Part shown: positions 43,992 to 52,349 of the stretch, in pieces
How the letters are laid out: each line of letters opens with the position of its first letter
Position numbering within the stretch: position 1 is the first letter of the stretch
Notes under the pieces: generated by a model
Databases searched by the model: none
Told to the model about the DNA's origin: nothing
Seen by the model: only the letters and a program-made list of their open reading frames with translations
Program-made: the position numbers and the translations under genes
Assembly: GCA_002839375.1 (NCBI GenBank)
Contig: PGXY01000009.1
Location: 252,080-316,079 of the forward strand
From: Spirochaetae bacterium HGW-Spirochaetae-1
GTDB lineage: Bacteria > Spirochaetota > UBA4802 > UBA5550
DNA length: 64,000 nucleotides
Reading direction: 5' to 3'

Positions 43992-45404
43992 TCACTGCCT
44001 CCCGGGATTCAGTATCCCCTGTATGCCTTTTGATTTTACACGCGCCTGCTTTTCCAGGCGCCACAGCAGATTTTTTATTTTTGGGCTGCGGTTTTGTTTC
44101 ATTTCTATCTCGTGGAAGGAACCGGCGTGCTCCCAGTACAGAGGGCATCCCCCACCGCAGAGCTTTTCCAGATCGCATCCACGGCATGCCGGTGGGACAT
44201 AGCGTTTTTCCCGCCAGTACAGGGCCTGGTCTGAGTTCCATATCTTTTGAAAATTCTGTGTCAGAAGGTTTCCTATACCGCGGTCGAAGCTGGAACAGGG
44301 GAGGACTTCTCCGGCGGGATTTACGGAAAGAAGACCAGAGACACAGGCACAGGATTTTGATCCCAGGCCGTGGTCAAGGGGATTGAAGACGCAGTAGGGA
44401 GTGGGCGAGTACCACACAAAACGGATTCCCAGGATCTCGCAGTAATCGAGAAGAGGTTTCAGGATATTTTCAATGCCGGAGTAACCGATTCCCGTGTTGT
44501 CGTTGTCGCGGGCGATTCCCGTGGCTATGATCATGTTCATGGACAGATAATCGGCGTTGAATTCCTCACGGACGAAGCGGGCCAGGGGCATGAGGTGGCT
44601 GCTGTTTTTACGGCAGATAGTGGTATTGGTATGGGTGTGGATGCCCGACGATTTCAGATTTATGATGCCCTGCACGCAGTCCCTGAAGGCATTGCTGTTT
44701 CCCGTGATTTCATTATGCAGTGATTCGTCGTGGGATTCCAGGCTGACCTGTGCGGACTTGAGACCGGCCCGGGCAAGTTCTCCGACGAAATACATGTCGG
44801 CGCATCGGATGCCGTTGGTGATGAGATTCGTTCTCATGCCCAGGCTGTGAGCGTAGTGTACCAGCTCCGGAAGATCGTCACGCAGGGTCGGTTCTCCGCC
44901 GGTAAAAGAGATGGTTGGGACATGAGCATCGCGGTGAATTATTTTGATCACGGTGCGAACTTCTTCCGTGGTCATTTCAGCCATCTCGTTTCCCCGGTAG
45001 GGACTCGATGCATAACAGAAGTCGCACCGGTTCTGGCACCGGTAGGTCAGGGCTATTTCGGACAGCACGGGAAAGAGTATGGTCTGCGGGTTAAAGGGGA
45101 TCTCCTCCACCATGGATAGTCCACCATAGTTGTCCTGCATGATGCCCCTGATATTTTGCACCAGGGTGATGATATCGGATAGCAGTATATCAGCGGACTT
45201 TTCATATTTTTCCGACAGGATGGTGACTGTTTCATTGACTGTCCTGTTTTTCCCATATAGTAAATCGAGCATTTCATAGGCCGTATCATTGACATGCTGT
45301 ATTTTGTTTGGGCGGATGATGAGAAGACGGTCTTCACGGCGCAGATACAGAACGTCCCGTGTGGACCGGATAAAATCATCTATGGAGTCAATGCGTTCTT
45401 TCAC
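43992..45404 (-). CDS. PqqD/radical SAM/SPASM peptide-modifying enzyme
   Basis: About 470 residues from a GTG at 45404 with GAGG 6 bases upstream, overlapping the preceding stop. ATG codons further upstream, up to 45521, fall inside the repeat tail of the previous gene and lack ribosome sites. Residues ~10-85 resemble a PqqD-like substrate-binding (RRE) domain (LIIRPNKIQHVNDTAYEML). The radical SAM core has C123xxxC127xxC130 in YRCQNRCDFC, plus TGGEPTLRD. The C-terminal SPASM domain binds auxiliary clusters (CACVSG, LPCSSFD, ACRGCDLEKLCGGGC). This architecture is that of peptide maturases that install thioether or C-C links. Confidence 0.93.
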   Translation of the reverse strand: MKERIDSIDDFIRSTRDVLYLRREDRLLIIRPNKIQHVNDTAYEMLDLLYGKNRTVNETVTILSEKYEKSADILLSDIITLVQNIRGIMQDNYGGLSMVEEIPFNPQTILFPVLSEIALTYRCQNRCDFCYASSPYRGNEMAEMTTEEVRTVIKIIHRDAHVPTISFTGGEPTLRDDLPELVHYAHSLGMRTNLITNGIRCADMYFVGELARAGLKSAQVSLESHDESLHNEITGNSNAFRDCVQGIINLKSSGIHTHTNTTICRKNSSHLMPLARFVREEFNADYLSMNMIIATGIARDNDNTGIGYSGIENILKPLLDYCEILGIRFVWYSPTPYCVFNPLDHGLGSKSCACVSGLLSVNPAGEVLPCSSFDRGIGNLLTQNFQKIWNSDQALYWREKRYVPPACRGCDLEKLCGGGCPLYWEHAGSFHEIEMKQNRSPKIKNLLWRLEKQARVKSKGIQGILNPGRQ

Positions 45405-45412
45405 AACGGGCC

Positions 45413-48178
45413 TCAGAAGCTCGACACGCATGCCGAGTGGCATGCCGAGTGGCAGGCTGAATGAACGCACGCCGAGTGGCATGCCGAGTGGCAGGCTGAA
45501 TGAACACATGCCGAGTGGCATGCCGAATGACAGGCCGAGTGGCAGGCATCATAGCTGAAGGACGAGATATTTGCCGTAAAGGCCGCTGCCTGTTCCTGCA
45601 CGGTTTTCAGGTCGGGAGTTGAAAAGAGGTTTTCTATTTTTTCAACGATTTTCCCTGAAACGCCTTCTACCTGTTCAACGATGCCGCCGGCAAAGTCACG
45701 GATGCCGTCTGAGTATGGTTCGGCCTGCTTTGATATTTTTTCAAAGAAATATCCCGCAGCTCCCTTGTCAGTATCAGAATGGATTTTCTCAAGGAAGGAA
45801 CGTGCCTGAGTTTCAAATCGGTCGTTAAGGAGAAGCCAAGAATGGTTCTCTTCGAAATAGCGCTTCTGGGAATCGTAGTCCTTCATGGAGGAAAAATCGT
45901 GCCAGTGCCGATCCACTTTACCAATGTAGCTTTCGGCTGTTTTGCCGATGTCGGCCTTCCAGACCTTTCCCTGGAGGGAACGAGACACTGATTTCAGGAT
46001 GAGGGGGATCTTGTTTTTCCCCAGGGTACCGTCTTCGGCTATGGATTCCAGGAAGAGTTTTTCATAGGTTTCAAGGCCTTCCATTTCCCTGTCCAGTATG
46101 GTCACCTGGAGGGGATTGCGGTTAATGATATCAATGACTTTTTTACCGAAAAGAGACATGACTATGAGGTTGATGGCCCTGGACGGTTTATTAAGAAAAA
46201 CTGCTGTTTCAACGGCGTTCAGGTCTCCCACGGTCTCATTGGTCCTGAAGGTTTCGATCTGAATTTCCGGTGCAATGTATTCCGGTTTTTTTTCCAGGAG
46301 TTTTTTTACGGCGGGGTGAAAGGATGCGAGCCTGAGCAGCAGGGCAAGGACCGCAGATATCAGATAGTAGGTTATCCTGAAAGGAACCAGGACTGAATTA
46401 AAGCTGAAGATATATCCCGAATTCAAGCTGAATTTCTTTTTACCTCCCGGGAAGAAAATCTTATTGAAGAGATCCAGCTTGGCAAAGGCATCGATGACGG
46501 TTATCACGATACCGGCTGATATTATTTCAGATCCCAGGAATATAAAATTGAACAGGTACATTATCAGAATGTAGAAAATAAGGCTGCCGAGAAGATCGGT
46601 TATATACCCTGTATCAACTCCTGAAAGTTTCATCCCGAGAGTGTCGTTGGCGATGGTTCGTACTTTGAACCAGGGAGAGGCAATGATTTTGTCAGGGCTT
46701 ATTTTAAGGGTCATGGGAAATGCCGGGATATCATTGCGATTCCACCTGGAAGACTGGGCCATGACGGTGATATAGGGATAATATCTTTTGATGTTATTTT
46801 TATCCATGAAAAAATCTCCGTCCTGCCGGTATCTCCTTATGAAGGAAAGGTTTTCGAACATGCCGGCGCCGGCCTCGGGAATGATGAAAGGGAGTTTTTC
46901 ATCATTGAGTTTTATTTCAACGAGCTCGTTCTGAAAAGCTCCCTGGTAAGGCATAACGAAGCGCATGCGTAGAAACGGGAAGGATTCCGGGAAGGTGACG
47001 CCGTACCAGGAATACAGGGCGTTGAAATATTCATTAAAGAGTTCGGCATCGGGAGAAAGTCTTATCATGCGAGATATGGCGAGACGGATTTTAATTATAT
47101 CTCCTCGTGCCGTCTTGTTGCCAAGGATAATGTCATAGGCGAATTCATCGGCGGTATTATCGGGATTAACGCTCTTCCTGAGTTTCGCCGGTACCGTGTT
47201 CCCGTTAACCTGGACCAGGGTCTTCTCGATCATGCTGTAGAAGGCATCCCTTGGCATCCGGATTATTTTTCTCAAAATGTTTCTCTTCCCCTCCTCGGTA
47301 ACGAGGAGGTCGAAGGTTCCGGTTTCAGCCATAACAATACTGTCATCGGACTTATTCTCCAGCATGATGTCGATGAGAACATTGCGTATACGGTAGACCC
47401 CCTCTTCTGTAAGGTCTGCGGCGGTCAGTTCCTCGAGAGTGTAGTCGCCTCCCTCGGCTCCGGCATCGACATATTTATAGGGCAGGTAAAATTTTACTTC
47501 GTCTTTCTCGTTGGCTGTAAGAGAACTTTTTTCAGTATGAAGGGAAAGATAGTTTTTCCCCTTCCAGGGTGTGGGAAAAAAAATCCAGCGGTCATGGCGT
47601 TTTATTGAATCGGGATCCGTCACTACGCCGGAACGATTCACCAGATCGTCCCTGATCATTTCGGCTTTTTTATAAGCGGCGGGAATTTCCACGGGAAGCA
47701 CTACCTGGATTGTCTGTTTTTTTATCGGAAGGTTCCACTGAACAGGAGGCCACCAGAAGGCGCCGTAGGTCCGATCATTGAAGGTTGTCTTCTCGAAGAC
47801 CGGACGATCTACACGGTATCGCATGTTTATGGTGTACGTTTTTCCCGGCTCCGTTTGTATATTGAAGACAGCAGAATAGAATTGGTTTCCCTTGTATTCC
47901 ATGGTCACCTGAAATTTTCTGTTGCCCGCGGTGCCCCAGGCTTCGATGAACTGCATGGGCTCAATGAACTGCCCGATGGTCCTGATGCGGTCCCGTCCTT
48001 CATGTTCCGTGAAGGTCAGGGTATAGAGAATTTCGCACTTGCCGTCTTTTATTATAGTAATATGATAACGCGTTTCTTCCAGGGTAACCGGCGCAGCCGT
48101 GATGACTGTGCTGATGAAGAGTAATATGAGAATGAAGGGAAGAATCAACGGTAAGAGACGATTTCCTTTTTTATTCAT
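45413..48178 (-). CDS. DUF2207-like membrane protein with HSAC repeat tail (candidate maturase substrate)
   Basis: 921 residues with GAGGA 8 bases before the ATG. Signal peptide 1-28; a large beta-rich extracytoplasmic domain ~30-520 (YHITIIKDGKCEILYTLTF); hydrophobic helices ~540-560, ~565-590 and ~620-640; a cytoplasmic part with DLNAVETAVFLNKPSRAINL, like the conserved C-terminal domain of DUF2207-type proteins; then an amphipathic helical segment. The last 44 residues (878-921) are a nested repeat of HSAC units, three blocks ending in V, with 10 Cys and 9 His, then SSF. Relatives usually have Gly-rich tails. The radical SAM gene follows directly, so the tail is a likely substrate. Confidence 0.88.
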   Translation of the reverse strand: MNKKGNRLLPLILPFILILLFISTVITAAPVTLEETRYHITIIKDGKCEILYTLTFTEHEGRDRIRTIGQFIEPMQFIEAWGTAGNRKFQVTMEYKGNQFYSAVFNIQTEPGKTYTINMRYRVDRPVFEKTTFNDRTYGAFWWPPVQWNLPIKKQTIQVVLPVEIPAAYKKAEMIRDDLVNRSGVVTDPDSIKRHDRWIFFPTPWKGKNYLSLHTEKSSLTANEKDEVKFYLPYKYVDAGAEGGDYTLEELTAADLTEEGVYRIRNVLIDIMLENKSDDSIVMAETGTFDLLVTEEGKRNILRKIIRMPRDAFYSMIEKTLVQVNGNTVPAKLRKSVNPDNTADEFAYDIILGNKTARGDIIKIRLAISRMIRLSPDAELFNEYFNALYSWYGVTFPESFPFLRMRFVMPYQGAFQNELVEIKLNDEKLPFIIPEAGAGMFENLSFIRRYRQDGDFFMDKNNIKRYYPYITVMAQSSRWNRNDIPAFPMTLKISPDKIIASPWFKVRTIANDTLGMKLSGVDTGYITDLLGSLIFYILIMYLFNFIFLGSEIISAGIVITVIDAFAKLDLFNKIFFPGGKKKFSLNSGYIFSFNSVLVPFRITYYLISAVLALLLRLASFHPAVKKLLEKKPEYIAPEIQIETFRTNETVGDLNAVETAVFLNKPSRAINLIVMSLFGKKVIDIINRNPLQVTILDREMEGLETYEKLFLESIAEDGTLGKNKIPLILKSVSRSLQGKVWKADIGKTAESYIGKVDRHWHDFSSMKDYDSQKRYFEENHSWLLLNDRFETQARSFLEKIHSDTDKGAAGYFFEKISKQAEPYSDGIRDFAGGIVEQVEGVSGKIVEKIENLFSTPDLKTVQEQAAAFTANISSFSYDACHSACHSACHSACVHSACHSACHSACVHSACHSACHSACVSSF
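45426..45542 (-). repeat. 39-bp tandem repeat (three copies) coding the HSAC tail
   Basis: Three head-to-tail 39-base units (45426-45464, 45465-45503, 45504-45542). Each holds three 12-base HSAC-coding subunits plus one Val codon. Copies 1 and 2 differ by one base; copy 3 is more diverged. The period of 39 keeps the reading frame. Confidence 0.95.
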
Positions 48179-48310
48179 GGCACGTGTCCTCAGCTTTTAA
48201 TTTGCCGGAAGAAAACCTGAACAATCAACTGGTGATTGTGTGAATGGATTAAGCAAAAGGGTATGCCATGTTTTTTAAAAAGTCAAGATAATACCGGGAA
48301 AAAAATTGAA

Positions 48311-48340
48311 TTGACCCTGCCTTTATTTCATGCTTAAATA
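48311..48340 (+). promoter_or_regulatory. sigma-70 promoter of the zinc-ribbon lipoprotein gene
   Basis: TTGACC (48311-48316), a 17-base spacer, TTAAAT/TAAATA (48334-48340), 54 bases before the ATG at 48394. Confidence 0.5.
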
Positions 48341-48393
48341 TATTGCATAGTATAGCGGTAATGTGCGAAATATCATCTATCAGGAGATGTGTC

Positions 48394-49119
48394 ATGAAAA
48401 AAATTGCCCTTATTTTATTAGCCCTCATTGTTGTCACTGCGGGGTGCAAGAAATCTGTTGAGTCTGAAAAAAAGGCCTGGGAAAGCAATCTTAAAAAAAT
48501 TGATTCGCTGGCCATGGAATTCCCTTCCTATGCGACAATTCTGAAGGATCAGGTTAAAAAAGCCGAACCCGTGATGAAGGCTGCCGAGATCCTCACCGAT
48601 GAAGAAGCAAAGATCAAGAAGATTAGTGAAGCCAACGGTATAATTAATGCCCTCTTTGTCAGAAACCTGGATAACCTGAGGAGCCTGAAACAGTCCATTC
48701 GCAGCAAGATCATAGAAGTTCGGGGACTGCGCCTTGAGTATAGCGAGCGATACAGCGCAGACAGGGCCATTGCCGATGCAGAGACGACAATTCAGAAGGC
48801 TGAGGAGCGTCTTAAGACCGCTGTCAATAATGCAGCCGAAGGTGAAGCCCTCAGCGACCTGGTGACCCGTGACCTGAAATATGCCGTGAACAGCCTGGAA
48901 AGCGTTATAAAAATGGTGAGGGACCGGGAGCGTGAGGCCCAGAGAAAGATCGATGAGCAGAAAAAGATTGAGGATCAGGGCAAGACATCAAATAATATTA
49001 ATTCCGGTGGAACCACGGGGAACACGATACCGCAACCTGCCGATATCAAGTGCTCCTACTGCGGAACGATAAACCCGGCGGGGAGTAAGAATTGTAAGGG
49101 ATGCGGCGCCGCATTTTAG
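48394..49119 (+). CDS. coiled-coil lipoprotein with C-terminal zinc ribbon
   Basis: 241 residues from the ATG at 48394 (AGGAG 7 bases upstream). The signal peptide ends in lipobox VVTAGCKK, so the N-terminus is lipid-anchored. Residues ~25-195 are helical coiled coil (EEAKIKKISEANGIINALF). A Gly/Asn/Thr linker leads to a rubredoxin-like zinc ribbon CSYCGTINPAGSKNCKGCG at the very end. An extracytoplasmic zinc ribbon is unusual. It is divergent from the HSAC-tail gene and shares the zinc-ribbon theme with the two genes at the far end of that operon. No family is recognised. Confidence 0.78.
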   Translation: MKKIALILLALIVVTAGCKKSVESEKKAWESNLKKIDSLAMEFPSYATILKDQVKKAEPVMKAAEILTDEEAKIKKISEANGIINALFVRNLDNLRSLKQSIRSKIIEVRGLRLEYSERYSADRAIADAETTIQKAEERLKTAVNNAAEGEALSDLVTRDLKYAVNSLESVIKMVRDREREAQRKIDEQKKIEDQGKTSNNINSGGTTGNTIPQPADIKCSYCGTINPAGSKNCKGCGAAF

Positions 49120-49132
49120 AGAGTAGATTGGG

Positions 49133-49171
49133 CACCCCGGTGGAGGCGATGAGACGCCTTTACCCGGGGTG
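49133..49171. other. branched hairpin between convergent genes
   Basis: CACCCCGG (49133-49140) pairs with CCGGGGTG (49164-49171), with an inner AGGCG/CGCCT hairpin. No U tract follows on either strand, and it overlaps the last codons of the GH31 gene. It may be a bidirectional stop or a 3'-end stabiliser. Confidence 0.35.
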
Positions 49172-51433
49172 AGGAGCTGTTTGCTCGGTAAGCAATCCCC
49201 ATTCAGCCAGATTTCTGCGGAGCCTGCCGCCCACGGAAGACCCTTCCCTGAAAAATACGGCCGGGTTCCCGATCGGGGCATCGATATCAAACCATTCACC
49301 CTTCGACGTGAAGGCCTTCCCGCTCCAGAGATGGCGCCATTTTCCCGCCGGCAGGTATACCCACACTTTCGTTTCTCCTTTCTCTGTCACGGGCGCCATG
49401 AGGAGTTCGCTCCCTATCATGAAACACTCATAGCGCAGGTCGGCTACATTGTTATCATGAGGATATTCCAGATATAAATGGCGTATAACGGGCAAGCCGG
49501 TTTGTGAGGCTTTCTCTACGAGTTCCTTACGATAAAATCCCCAGGCCTCATATACTTTAGCGAAACGGCTGAAATGCTGCAGGGTCTCATCGTCATTGTA
49601 GAACTGGAAATTCTCATCGGGCCGGTTTCCTTCGTGTGTACGGAAAACGGGACTGAAGGCGTTCAGCTCGATCCACCGCAGCAGCAGTTCCTTCTCGCGC
49701 AGGTATTTTAGCACGGGACTCGTGAGGGCCGTGTAGCCGCCGATATCGCTGTGCTGGAGGGAGTAGCCGGAAAAGCCCGATGAAAGCATGCCGATGACGG
49801 CCGATTTGATGCCGTCATATTCATCCCAGGTGACCATCTGGTCTCCCAGCCAGAAGAGGGTGGACCAGGCCGGGCTTTTCGTGTATCCTGACCGGGAGAA
49901 AAAGAGATATTCCCGGGAGCCCGGCAGGGAATCAATAACTTCTCGGTTGAGCCTGGCCCAAAGCTCGGGGTACCGGTTGTGGAGATCGGCGGCTTTTTCA
50001 CCGGAAAAGAGCATGGCGTCCCAGGGAAGGGCCTCGGCGAAATCGGCCATCCATCCCCGCATGCCCGTTCCTGCCATTTCAGTGCGGATGATATTTTTCA
50101 TCCACTCCACCGCTTTAGGGTTTGTAAGATCGAGAAGAATAGCGGAAAAGTCCGTGTTGGGAATGAGATAGGGCTTCCCGTCGGGGGTTCTGACCATGTA
50201 TCCATGTTCAATCGCTTCCCGGTAAAGATTCCTGCCGCGTTCGGGCGCATCTTTTGTGTCCACGAGAAAGGGGTTGATATAGCCCAGGATGGGAATATCA
50301 AGCTTCTTAAAATCTTCATGAAGCATGGGCCAGTTGGGATAGCGCTTTTTATCGAGCTGCCAGTTCCACCATAGCTGTTTGCCGAAGCTGGTTTTTCTCT
50401 GGCCCTCCCAGTCCTGGAGCCAGAAGGCCGCGATGGGTGTATTGATTTCTTTCAGTTTTTCATAAATGGCCCGGACCTTTTCCGTGCCTCCCTGTATGCC
50501 GATGATGGCGCCGCGATGAACCCATTCCGGCAGGGAGCGCATTCGTCCCGTAAGATTCGTATAACGGGCAATGAGATCACGGGGAGTGTCTGCTTCGATG
50601 ATAGTGCCGCGCATGTTTTTTGTGAAGGCCGTAATCTGGATTCTTTCATCATAGCGCATGTCAAAGGCGCTGTATGAGCCTGTATCCAGGTGCAGGGAAC
50701 GCAGGTCGCTGCTGAAAAGATGCGGCACTGCCGCATAGCTCGTGTACCAATTTCCTCCGGCCTTTGCCACCAGATTTACAATGGCCGTAAGGGGCTGCCT
50801 GCCGCGGCCGATGCCCTGTTCCATGACCAGTATGGGAAGGTATCGCCCCTTCATGTTTATTTGTGTGAACTGGACGCCGAAACCGAAGAGCTTTTCGTCT
50901 TTATGGCTTTTCAGTGTAAGATAGCTCCGGTTGACGGTACCGCCGGGAAAATCGAGGCTGAAACGGATGGAATGATTGTCGGCTTCGGAAAAGCGTAGTA
51001 TATAGCCAATGGAAGAGCCGGTGTCTTCATCGGTAAGAGTACCTTCGAGGATAAAATCGCCGCTATCGGTCCGGTACAGGGCATCCAGCATTTGCCGGCT
51101 GAATACCTGTATGATCGTATCGCGAAGGAAAAAGGAGCCTCGCGATTCCTCAACGTTCTCTCGTCCCAGCGCCCCGGCCACAAAACTTTTTCCCGGTTCA
51201 TTTTCAAAGAGGATATGAACGGGATTGCGGCGCGATAATATCTTCAGGTTACCGTGGTCCCATGTCAGGATAAAATTCCTGTTTTCCAGCCGCATGGCAT
51301 GTGCTGGTCCGGTCAGATTACCCAGGACCGGCCGCAGACGGTACCATTCAGCGGCCATATTGAACACGGCGTAGGAAAGCAGTAAAACCGGTATGAGTGC
51401 TGTAATGACGAGGGCGATCTTTTTTTTATTCAT
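49160..51433 (-). CDS. GH31 glycoside hydrolase (YihQ-like architecture)
   Basis: 757 residues from the ATG at 51433 (AAAGG 7 bases upstream; 8 extra residues are possible). A hydrophobic N-terminal anchor (residues ~6-26) suggests an extracytoplasmic, membrane-tethered enzyme. The barrel has WLQDWEGQRKTSFGKQLWW, nucleophile Asp in GWMADFAEALP, and acid/base Asp in FWLGDQMVTWDE. The layout follows sulfoquinovosidase YihQ, but the residue aligning with its substrate Arg in the FGK-R-LWW segment is Gln here, as far as I recall the motif. An alpha-glucosidase or alpha-xylosidase role is therefore more likely. Confidence 0.88.
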   Translation of the reverse strand: MNKKKIALVITALIPVLLLSYAVFNMAAEWYRLRPVLGNLTGPAHAMRLENRNFILTWDHGNLKILSRRNPVHILFENEPGKSFVAGALGRENVEESRGSFFLRDTIIQVFSRQMLDALYRTDSGDFILEGTLTDEDTGSSIGYILRFSEADNHSIRFSLDFPGGTVNRSYLTLKSHKDEKLFGFGVQFTQINMKGRYLPILVMEQGIGRGRQPLTAIVNLVAKAGGNWYTSYAAVPHLFSSDLRSLHLDTGSYSAFDMRYDERIQITAFTKNMRGTIIEADTPRDLIARYTNLTGRMRSLPEWVHRGAIIGIQGGTEKVRAIYEKLKEINTPIAAFWLQDWEGQRKTSFGKQLWWNWQLDKKRYPNWPMLHEDFKKLDIPILGYINPFLVDTKDAPERGRNLYREAIEHGYMVRTPDGKPYLIPNTDFSAILLDLTNPKAVEWMKNIIRTEMAGTGMRGWMADFAEALPWDAMLFSGEKAADLHNRYPELWARLNREVIDSLPGSREYLFFSRSGYTKSPAWSTLFWLGDQMVTWDEYDGIKSAVIGMLSSGFSGYSLQHSDIGGYTALTSPVLKYLREKELLLRWIELNAFSPVFRTHEGNRPDENFQFYNDDETLQHFSRFAKVYEAWGFYRKELVEKASQTGLPVIRHLYLEYPHDNNVADLRYECFMIGSELLMAPVTEKGETKVWVYLPAGKWRHLWSGKAFTSKGEWFDIDAPIGNPAVFFREGSSVGGRLRRNLAEWGLLTEQTAPHPG

Positions 51434-51514
51434 GATGGTGCCTTTTCCCTTTATCATATTGTGTCAGCTGTTATTGTAGCGCGAATGAATAGTAATAAAT
51501 TACCCGTGGTGTTC

Positions 51515-51543
51515 TTTATATATGATTGAATCATTAATGTCAA
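51515..51543 (-). promoter_or_regulatory. strong sigma-70 promoter of the GH31 gene
   Basis: On the minus strand TTGACA (51543-51538), a 17-base spacer, TATAAA (51520-51515), 81 bases before the ATG at 51433. Confidence 0.65.
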
Positions 51544-51582
51544 GTTCTTCATCCAATCAATGACCGCTTTTAAAATTCATTC

Positions 51583-51611
51583 TTGACATCTGCGCGAGGC
51601 CGCGGGATATA
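51583..51611 (+). promoter_or_regulatory. sigma-70 promoter of the HAD hydrolase gene
   Basis: TTGACA (51583-51588), a G+C-rich 17-base spacer, GATATA (51606-51611), 38 bases before the ATG at 51650. It is divergent from the GH31 promoter. Confidence 0.5.
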
Positions 51612-51649
51612 TTTCACGGCATAAGAATAGGGGAGCCCGGCAAATATTT

Positions 51650-52279
51650 ATGATGTATGATTCAATAATTTTCGATCTGGACGGTACTCTCTGGGATGCG
51701 CTGGACGTATCGGCCGCGGCTTTTACCAAAGGATTCAGGGAATACGGCGAAAATATCACCGTCACCCGGGAGGAACTGCAGAAGGTAACGGGCCTGCCCG
51801 CTGATCAATGCATTGAGAAAATGTATCCCGGTATAACAAAAAGATTTCCTTGTATCGTTCGGGACTTCGATAGACTGGAGAGAAATGCCGTTGAAGAAAA
51901 GGGCGGTTCAATATATCCTTCAGTGCTGCAAGGAATCAGGATTCTCTCTGAAAAATATAAGATATTTATCGTGAGCAATTGTGAAGACTGGTATCTCAAT
52001 GCTTTCTTGCATCATTCGAATGTTGACGGCTATATTATTGATCACGGCTGCTACGGCAGAAGCGGGAATACCAAAACGGAAATGATTGATCGATTAAAGG
52101 AAGAATATGGATTGGTGCGACCCGTGTATGTCGGAGATACGCAGCATGATTATCTCGCTGCCATGGGTAGCGGTGTTGATTTTATTTTTGCAGAATACGG
52201 TTTTGGGGAGGTTGATACGGATTGTCGGCGGGTGGGGGATTTTTTGCAACTGGCGGATATACTTATGGTCGGGCCATAA
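51650..52279 (+). CDS. HAD-family phosphatase
   Basis: 209 residues. HAD motif I is IIFDLDGTLWDA (both catalytic Asp), motif II is IFIVSNC, motif III is the Lys in SGNTKTEMI, and motif IV is YVGDTQHDYLAA. The cap is helical, as in the phosphoglycolate phosphatase / beta-phosphoglucomutase group (C1 cap). Substrate is unknown. Two ATG codons in tandem begin the frame; GGGGAG lies 14 bases upstream, a long spacing. It converges with iorB, with the 48-bp palindrome between them. Confidence 0.88.
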   Translation: MMYDSIIFDLDGTLWDALDVSAAAFTKGFREYGENITVTREELQKVTGLPADQCIEKMYPGITKRFPCIVRDFDRLERNAVEEKGGSIYPSVLQGIRILSEKYKIFIVSNCEDWYLNAFLHHSNVDGYIIDHGCYGRSGNTKTEMIDRLKEEYGLVRPVYVGDTQHDYLAAMGSGVDFIFAEYGFGEVDTDCRRVGDFLQLADILMVGP

Positions 52280-52287
52280 ACAATACG

Positions 52288-52335
52288 GCCCTAAACAGTA
52301 CGGACAGGTCGCGACCTGTCCGTACTGTTTAGGGC
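52288..52335. repeat. 48-bp perfect palindrome
   Basis: A 24-base arm (starting GCCCTAAACAGTACGG) is followed directly by its exact complement, with no spacer. A diverged direct copy of the first 17 bases (GGCCATAAACAATACGG, 52271-52287) precedes it with 2 mismatches. It sits between convergent genes and could form a long RNA hairpin on either strand, though no U tract follows. It looks like a REP-type dispersed palindrome. Confidence 0.9.
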
Positions 52336-52349
52336 ATGAATAAAAAATT

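Noticed and set aside
45432-45521. Longer N-terminus for the radical SAM enzyme starting with MPLG repeats
   Set aside because: It is only the out-of-frame reading of the HSAC-coding repeat, has no ribosome site, and a GTG with GAGG lies just after the upstream stop.
49133-49171. Hairpin as a classical rho-independent terminator
   Set aside because: No U tract on either side; kept only as a low-confidence structural feature.
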